The position numbers and the translations under genes are program-made. Source: Sophora flavescens (taxonomy: Eukaryota; Streptophyta; Magnoliopsida; Fabales; Fabaceae). From it: a DNA stretch of 64,000 nucleotides. Under the pieces are notes generated by a model, which ran no database searches, was not told the DNA's origin, and was given only the letters and a program-made list of their open reading frames with translations. Where the stretch lies: positions 56,871,196 through 56,935,195 of the forward strand of contig CM061063.1 in NCBI GenBank assembly GCA_030762895.1. The letters are read 5' to 3'. Below, in pieces: positions 57,470 to 64,000 of the stretch (position 1 is the stretch's first letter; each line of letters begins with the position of its first letter).

Positions 57470-58479
57470 TAGGGTGGCAAAATGATCCATTTGTCCACCA
57501 TCCATCCAGTCCATCCATGAGAAAATCCATCCAATCCATCAATTTATAAAAAAATAATATAAATGGATTGGATGGATTGGATTATTTTTTTAGTGGATGG
57601 TTTATGATCCATCCAATATTTCTTAAAATCCATTGGACCAACAATAAAAATGTAATGGATCAACTTTTATCCATTGCAAAACCACTTTATTTTTTTCATA
57701 TTATTTTCCACCAAATAAAAAAAACCTCCATTTGTAACAAAAAAAAATTCCATCTAATTTTCTCTCACGTTCCCTATTATTTTTTCTTCACTATTTTTTA
57801 TTTTATTTATCTTCTTTTTTTTCTTTTTTTGTTTAACTAATTAATTGTTCTCAAGCACCAGTTGTAGTCCACGTTATCACGTACGTTTTCTTTTTTCGTT
57901 GCCTTTTTTTTGTTGAGAAACTTAAAAAAAAGAGTATTAACTAATTGAAAGCACAGAAAGTCGTAATAAGTTTGGTAGAACAATATCATGGAACGTTGTG
58001 GCAAAACAACCTCTGTAGATGTACATAATCAATAACTCCTATATAATAATAGAAAAATGACCGTGATACAAAATGGTCGTGAGATAGAGTGAAAAGAGAG
58101 TAAAGATAGAGAGAGAGTAGGAAAAAAGGGATAGAGAAAAAGGGTAGAGAGAGGAAGAAAGAGGAGAGCGACGGTGAGATAGATATAATATTTTAATTTT
58201 TTTTACAAATTATTTTATTTTTAAAAATATTTTATGGATGGATAAAAGAGATATAAAATTATTTAATTTCTTAAAATAAATTTTAGTGGATGGATTGGAT
58301 ATCCATCCATGAAAAATTGTTAATGGATGGATCGGATGGATTTTATTTAACGGATCATGGATGGATTGGATTTTTTTTAATGAATTTTTAATGGATTATA
58401 ATGGATTAATGGATTATTTTTAATCCATCCGTTAAGATCCGAATAAAAATTTATCCGATCCATCCATTTGTCACCCTTA
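57470..58479. mobile_element. Non-autonomous hAT element, 1,010 bp
   Basis: Octamer GCAGGAAT at 57462-57469 and 58480-58487 is a perfect 8-bp duplication. Ends TAGGGTGGCAAAATGATCC and GGATCCATCC-like..TTTGTCACCCTTA are inverted repeats of the hAT form TAGGGTG.CAAA. Both subterminal zones are packed with ATCCATCC and GGATGGAT words. No transposase. The AT-rich middle also has A/G-rich AGAGAGAG runs. Confidence 0.88.
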
Positions 58480-58689
58480 GCAGGAATGGAAACTTTGTGT
58501 TTTCTTAAGGAAAATAAAGGACATATATAGTTTTTGATTGAATATATATGATGGCCTGATGGATTTAGTTTTTTTCTTCATGTTCTTTGCTTCCTGCCTA
58601 AATAGTCATAGCTCTTCGCTACTCATTTTCTTATATGATCTTTTGGTCTTAAATAAGCTAACACTGTATTTTTCATGCTTTGATTTTAG

Positions 58690-58725
58690 ACTCTACGTGA
58701 GGGGCACAATCCTTGGATACAAAAG
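58690..58725 (+). pseudogene. Captured exon of ribosomal protein L35a
   Basis: A 36-nt exon with acceptor TTTTAG before it and donor GTAAGAG after it encodes LYVRGTILGYK, the conserved eL33/RPL35a motif (R-L-Y-V-R-G-T-I-L-G-Y-K-R). The rest of the gene is not adjacent, so this is a transposon-borne gene fragment within CACTA G. Confidence 0.75.
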
Positions 58726-58916
58726 GTAAGAGCTTCTTGCCCATAGTAGTTTTACCAATTTTGTATTTTATATCATCTTGTGTATGGATGCTGGGAAATT
58801 GAGAGTTGAGATTCATGGAGAGAAGCATTTAAGATTATACTTTCATGGGTTTTATCAAGTCATTTGGTTTATGATAAGGCAATGTTATTTTTTCATATCC
58901 AAATCAAACCTGTAAC
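58726..58916 (+). other. Intron-like sequence between captured exons
   Basis: No coding signal. It joins fragments of two unrelated genes, so a capture junction must lie within it. Confidence 0.4.
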
Positions 58917-59027
58917 TATGGCTTGGGTTTGACAACTTGGAGTCCACTTGCATGTGGTGTGCTGACAGGAAAATACAAGAAAGGAGTTATACCAGCAGAT
59001 AGCCGCTTTGCATTGGAAAATTACAAA
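58917..59027 (+). pseudogene. Captured exon of K+ channel beta subunit (KAB1-like aldo-keto reductase)
   Basis: The frame YGLGLTTWSPLACGVLTGKY, continuing KKGVIPADSRFALENYK, and a GTAAGG donor match one exon of the plant voltage-gated potassium channel beta subunit, an aldo-keto reductase family protein (usual G-L-T-T-W-S-P-L-A-S-G-V-L-T-G-K-Y). The upstream acceptor is poor, so the 5' part of the exon may be cut. Fragment only. Confidence 0.78.
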
Positions 59028-59516
59028 GTAAGGTTTGATTTCCATCGTTTTAGCTGAAAAGCTTTTATTGGAGTTTTAATGTATTTGCTTGAAAATTTAT
59101 TTGATCAGAGAATATGCCCATAATAATTAGTAAAGCCTTAGTTTCCCGTTTGAGATGCAATACTAATGAGCAGACGTGTACGTGCTTAATGTACCGCTCA
59201 TTGTATTGGATCTTGAATTGTCCAAAGTTGGACAGTTTGGGAAAAAACGTTTTCTTCATTCAGTTAAAATAGTTATTCATTGATTCTAATGTTATATACT
59301 TGATGAAAGTTCGGATTGATACATTTCATTTCGTTCTCTGGGTGCATACTTTATCGTGGTGGATGTCATCGCGTTCAAGTCGTGTACGTCGGAGACCGAA
59401 GGGAAATGCTGCCGAAATTTCGTCGAGTATGAGCATGACAGTTAAGGACTAACTGTTAATCGAATGTTGAAAAAGTTTTTTCTCGAATGGGATAGGGCCA
59501 TACCCTGTCATAAGAA
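59028..59516 (+). other. Spacer between captured exons and transposase
   Basis: 59028-59310 is intron-like. 59330-59470 has higher GC (GTCGTGTACGTCGGAGACC) and may be a transposase leader. No certain exon. Confidence 0.35.
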
Positions 59517-62500
59517 GTGGTTGATGAATATGTTGGACTAAGTACGAAGTTATTGGTTTTAGTCATAGATCGCGGTTGGATGAATGTTAGACGGACAAGT
59601 GATGAGTATGAGAATGGGGTGGAAGATTTTCTACAGTTTGCAAAAACAAATGCTCCTGATAGTGGTAACAGAAGGTTTTATTGTCCTTATGTTAACTGTT
59701 TGAATGAGAGACGACTAGAAGCTGAGGAGATACGTGATCATCTTATTTGTGAGGGGATTTGAAAGAGTTATACAACATGGATATGTCATGGTGAATCGTT
59801 AGACAGGTCGAGGGTGTCGGATAGAGAGGAAGTTGATGACATGGATATGGACGATGGACTAGAGGACATGATCCATGATGTTGGGCAAGAGTCTTTTCAG
59901 CGTGCACATGTGTGTGATACTTTGTGCAATGATGCGGAAGTGGCTTTGTATCCGGGGTGCACTAATTTCACACGGTTGTCAGTGGTGTTAAGATTGTTCA
60001 ATATGAAGGCGAGAAATGGGTGGAGCGATAAAAGCTCTACCGAATTGCCTAAGTTGTTGAAAGACATGCTTCCAAAAGGTAACACATTGCCATCTCGAAA
60101 CTATGAGGCAAAGAAGATATTGTGTCTGATGGGTATGCAGTATAAGAAAATGCACGCTTGCCCCAATGATTGCATATTGTACAGGAAAGAGTTTGAAGAG
60201 ATGCACGAGTGCCCCAGGTGTGGGGTATCACGCTACAAAGTGAAGGATGGTGATTCTAGTTGTGATGTGGTCACCAAAGGTCCTCCTGCGAAGGTGTTAT
60301 GGTATCTTCCAGTGACGCAAAGAACATTAGATGGCATGCAGATGAGAGGAAGTGTGATGGACAGCTTCGCCATCCGGCCGATTCTTTGCAATGGAAGAGA
60401 ATTGATAATTTGTTTCCAGATTTCGGCAATGAGCCCAGAAACCTCAGGCTTGGACTTGCTACCAATGGAATGAATCCATATGGAAACTTAAGTAGTATTC
60501 ATAGTTCATGGCCTGTTCTCCTGGTAATTTACAACCTGTCTCCTTGGTTGTGCATGAAGCGCAAATACATTATGTTAAGTATGATGGTTTCGGGTCCTAA
60601 ACAGCCAGGAAATGATATTGATGTTTATCTGAGTCCCTTGATTGAAGACTTGAGAATGTTGTGGGATGAAGGCATTGATATGATCGACGGGTATTGTCGT
60701 GAGACATTCAGATTGCATGCCATGTTATTTTGCACCATCAATGACTTTCTAGCATACGGGAACCTGTGTGGGTATAGTGTTAAGGGGCATAAAGCATGTC
60801 CAATATGTGAAGAAGGCACATGTTACCATCAACTGCAACATGGAAGGAAGACAGTTTACCTTGGACATCGGAGATTTCTCCGACGTAATCATCCTTATCG
60901 TAGATTGAGAAAAGCTTTCAATGGACTTCCGGAGAATGAAATTGCTCCGGTGGCCTTGACTAGAGAGCAAGTTTATGAAAGGGTGAACAACGCTAATGTT
61001 ATCTATGGGAAGACCCAGAAAAAGGCTACCGAGAAGAAAATATGGAAGAAGAGGTCGATCTTCTTTGATCTTCCATACTGGTGCAAGCTTAATGTAAGAC
61101 ATTGTATTGATGTGATGCATGTGGAGAAAAATGTGTGTGACAGTTTAATCGGAACGCTTCTCAACATTCAAGGTAAGACAAAGGATGGTGTGAAAGCTCG
61201 TCTGGATCTAGTTGTGATGGGTATACGAGAGCAGTTAGCTCCACATAAAATGGGGGATAAGAAGACTTATTTGCCCCCAGCATGTCATACTTTATCAAAA
61301 AAAGAGAAAAGAAGTTTCTGTGAATGTCTACTGGGAGTCAAAGTGCCACGGGGTTACTCTTCAAATATCAAAAGACTTGTCTCAATGAAAGATCTCAAAT
61401 TAGTTGTCTTAAAGTCTCATGATTGTCATGTCTTGATGCGACAATTACTACCGGTGGCCATTCGTGACATCTTGCCTAAAAAAGTCAGACATGCCATTAC
61501 TATGTTATGCTTATTCTTCAATGCTATATGTAGCAAGGTCATTGACACTAAAAAGTTGGATGACTTGGAAAATGAGGCAGCCATTATCTTGTGTCAATTG
61601 GAGCTGTATTTTTCACCTTCATTTTTTGACATCATGGTTCATTTGATTGTTCATCTAGTGAGGGAGATTAGATTGTGCGGCCCCGTTTATTTAAGGTGGA
61701 TGTACCCGGTTGAGCGATACATGAAGATCTTGAAAGGATATATGAAGAATCCACACCGTCCCGAAGCATCTATTGTTGAAAGGTATGTTGCAGAAGAATC
61801 TATTGAGTTTTGTACATACTACATGTCAGAAGCGGAACCTGTAGGGCTTCCGAAGTCTCGTCACGAAGGAGGATATGATGGTAAGGTTACATGAGGTATC
61901 ACTGTTAAGAGCATGGATCGGGAGGAAGTGCTTCAAGCACATTTGTATATATTGAATAACACTGATGAGGTTGAACCATACTTATGTGAGCACAAAAGCA
62001 TCATCAATGAAACTTACCCTAGAATGAATGAAAAATGGTGTTTGAACAAGCATACCAAGACTTTCTTGAACTGGTTTAAAGAAAAAATTACAAAGGATGG
62101 TATTGCTTCTGATAGATTAAAATGGCTAATACAGGGGCCTAACTTTGATGTCATATGCTGGAGTGGGTACGATATCAATAAGTTTTCCTTCTATACAAAG
62201 TCCAAGGATGATAAAAGTACTCTGCAAAATAGTGGGATTATGGTCGTTGCTGAGTCCATGCATTTCTCTAGTTTGAAAGATAAAAACCCTGTTATGGCAT
62301 CCGTTTCATACTTTGGAATCATTGAAGAGATATGGGAGGTTGATTACACGAAGTTTAGAGTACCTGTTTTTAAATGTTAGTGGGTCAACAGTAACAATGG
62401 TGTGCAAACCGATGAGTTAGGATTCAAATTGGTGGACCTTAATAAGGTAGGTAATAAAGAAGAGCCTTTCATCATGGCAAACCAAGCAAAACAAGTGTTT

Positions 62501-62719
62501 TATATCCGTGATCCTTCTAACAAAAGGTGGTCAGTGGTTCTCTAGGGAAAAAATATGTATAATGGTAGTGAGGGAAATCAAGATTCAACTCTTGATATTT
62601 CTGATACTCCTTCTTTCTCAGTACGGGTGCCTAATTTCAATGAGGAAAATGAAGTGGATGATGTACATGCTACTCATAATGATCACCAAGAAGGGTTATG
62701 GGAGAACTTTACTAATTGA
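59517..62719 (+). pseudogene. TNP2-type CACTA transposase, decayed
   Basis: Transpos_assoc domain first (RGWMNVRRTSDEYENGVEDF, CPYVNCLN; 59568-59760, then TGA), followed by an acidic hinge and Transposase_21 N-part (LRLFNMKARNGWSDKSSTEL, CPNDCILYRKEFEEMHECP; 59814-60300). A frameshift with a small deletion near 60300 comes next, then ADERKCDGQLRHPADS, PGNDIDVYLSPLIEDLRMLW, KGHKACPICEEGT and HCIDVMHVEKNVCDSLIGTL. A DUF4218 region (PVERYMKILKGYMKNPHRPE) ends at a TGA at 61892. A DUF4216 region (61913-62380 and on to 62719) has two more stops. LRLGLATNGMNP has N where D is usual. It would cut and join CACTA ends if intact; this copy cannot. Confidence 0.88.
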
Positions 62720-62846
62720 CCATAATGTAAGTTTAGTTTGAGTTATGTTTAAAGTCATATTATATGTTTACGTTGATATTTATAAGTTATGTTTACGTAC
62801 GTTGATCGATATTTATAAGTTATGTTTGATATTTATCCTGACATAC
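62720..62846 (+). repeat. Short tandem repeats behind the transposase
   Basis: GTTGATATTTATAAGTTATG and GATCGATATTTATAAGTTAT, then TTGATATTTATCC, occur in succession at about 62772, 62800 and 62826, a unit of about 28 bp. Confidence 0.6.
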
Positions 62847-64000
62847 TGACCGCGCTGTCGCCACGCTCCAAAAGAACGAGCGATTATGAAATAATGCAGT
62901 ATAGAGCGACAACTCGGATCGTCTCTCAAGGACTCTTTAGTGATTGTTATTATTAACAGAAAATTAGTAAAAGTTCGAAATGGGGGTTTTGAGATTAAAA
63001 CTAAATTAACAAAACAAATCAAAAACAGAGAAAAGAAACAAAGCAGTTTAAGAAATTATCAAATAAACAAAAGCCATTAACCTACTGTTCTCAGTTTCCC
63101 ACTATCATTGGTTCATGCAAATCCTAAGCAGATACTAATCCCCTCCCGGTTGTAGCAACAATTAACAACGCAATCACTACTACGGATGTATGTTCCTATT
63201 CCCGAAATAACAAACGGGGTTAAGCCCTCATGAACAAACGAACATGAATGAACACACGCGAAATAACAAACGCGATTATATATAGGAACATTACATCACC
63301 GAAATGAAACAATACCACACTATACATTACTGAAATAACAAACAGAAACATACAGCATGGTATTGAAAAGAGAAAAGCAACTAAACATGGAATACAGAAC
63401 CTCAAGTGTTAACAGAAACCAATTACAGTAGATTAATCTAGGAGACTAGCTCTCCATTACAGAAGCAAAACAAAAGAAGAGAAAATAAGACTAAAACTAA
63501 CTAACTATTAACTGAGACTTAGCCAAAACTGACTAGCCCTCCTTTTTCAATCTGCCATATAGCAGTTTATATACAAATTCTGGAATCCAAGTCCTCGCGA
63601 GGCGAAGCACTGCTCGCGAGGCGAATTATGCGAAAGGTCTGCAACTCTTGGTCTTCTCGCGAGGCGAACTCTTCAAATTCTCAACTGTAACGCCCGTGAC
63701 CTTCAACATGCCCAAACCGTGATGGCTTCTGACTTTCAAGTATTCGCGAGGCGAAGGAATTCTCGCGAGGCGAACGCTTCAACTTCAAAACTGCCACGGC
63801 CGTGATCTTCAACACGGGTAAACCGTGATCGTCTCTGACTTTTCAGGCTTGCATGACTCGCGGGGCGAGAGATCCTTCGCGGGGCGAAAGACTCCAGATT
63901 TATTCATTTTATTAACCTGAAAATAAGAAAATATAATAAGTATTTTATTTAACTCTAAATCAACTAATTTAACTTAAAAACAATTTACAGACTCAAAATA
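62847..64000 (-). mobile_element. Athila-type LTR (element I), - strand, runs off the window
   Basis: On -, the LTR ends GCGACAGCGCGGTCA at 62847, like H (GCGACAGCGCGTCA), with no PBS beyond, so it is a 3' LTR or solo LTR. TTAATTTAGTTTTAATC and the GATTTAGAGT..CAGGTTAATAA words seen on - near 63895-63970 match H's LTR start region. TCGCGAGGCGAA units stand at about 63595-63890. About 1.15 kb is visible and the 5' end is outside. It differs enough from H to be a separate, diverged family member. Confidence 0.78.

Larger units (their letters stand above)
50617..62846 (+). mobile_element. CACTA (En/Spm) element G, left end to window limit
   Basis: Starts CACTAGTGCAAAATATGC at 50617 inside element F's integrase, followed by about 0.5 kb of palindromic subterminal repeats. 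Captured exon fragments (58.7-59.0 kb) and a decayed TNP2-type transposase (59.5-62.7 kb) lie inside. Terminal CACTA, subterminal repeat arrays and this transposase together define the CACTA superfamily. The right end is not reached. Nested insertions H, a hAT and an Athila-type LTR enlarge it. Confidence 0.85.

Noticed and set aside
57568..57840. 90-codon frame in the hAT element
   Set aside because: Phe/Ile-rich AT-driven translation in a non-autonomous element without transposase motifs.

Overview
This window is plant nuclear DNA and reads as an intergenic-rich, transposon-dominated stretch of a flowering-plant chromosome, most likely a papilionoid legume. Two introns-containing host genes are intact, and their products, splice sites (GT..AG) and neighbours are typical of dicots. 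The legume guess rests on the mixture of SIRE/Maximus-type Copia, Tekay-like, Tat-like and Athila-like Gypsy elements and a CACTA element. It is inference, not proof. No bacterial-style operons, tRNA, rRNA or CRISPR were seen.

Layout. 0.3-2.6 kb: an AT-rich degenerate tandem array bounded by inverted arms. 4.6-17.2 kb: Copia element A, with LTRs, primer-binding site, polypurine tract and RNase H tail on the + strand but an interior that is inverted and permuted. A nearly full-length SIRE-type Copia, element B (7.9-17.0 kb), is inserted in A's 3' LTR with a perfect ATTCT target duplication. 18.5-19.0 kb: a long foldback element. 19.2-24.3 kb (-): an intact seven-exon G-type lectin S-receptor-like kinase with a stray berberine-bridge-enzyme-like 5' fragment in its first intron. 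25.4-25.9 kb and 30.2-31.1 kb (-): broken relatives of this kinase. 27.9-30.0 kb (+): an intact six-exon Mn-CDF metal tolerance protein between the two kinase remnants, with a hAT-type MITE eight bases inside an intron.

31.4-36.4 kb: non-autonomous element C (600-bp LTRs, ATGCT duplication, tRNA-Arg-type PBS) carrying an antisense gene with a Transposase_28-like region. 37.0-38.3 kb: Copia scraps on both strands. 38.3-44.1 kb: element E, a Tekay-like element with a 4.2-kb LTR and only about 0.7 kb of interior. 44.1-50.6 kb (-): element F, a second SIRE-type copy, truncated at both ends, keeping pol remnants and an envelope-like 3' ORF region. 50.6 kb to past the right end: a CACTA (En/Spm) element G with terminal CACTA, nine palindromic subterminal repeats, captured exons resembling RPL35a and the K+ channel beta subunit KAB1, and a decayed TNP2-type transposase. 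G is itself host to an Athila-like element H (51.7-56.8 kb, TCAAG duplication), a 1.0-kb non-autonomous hAT (57.5-58.5 kb, 8-bp duplication) and, near the right edge, a further Athila-type LTR on the - strand.

How the parts work together. The two host genes are independent: a plasma-membrane receptor kinase and a Mn2+ transporter. Everything else is parasitic DNA in a readable order of insertion (A before B; F before G; G before H, the hAT and the last LTR). All autonomous-looking coding regions carry stops or frameshifts. No obviously new cellular system was found. The most unusual structures are the inside-out Copia A, the antisense gene in C, the exon-capturing CACTA G, and the MITE whose target duplication preserves a splice donor.
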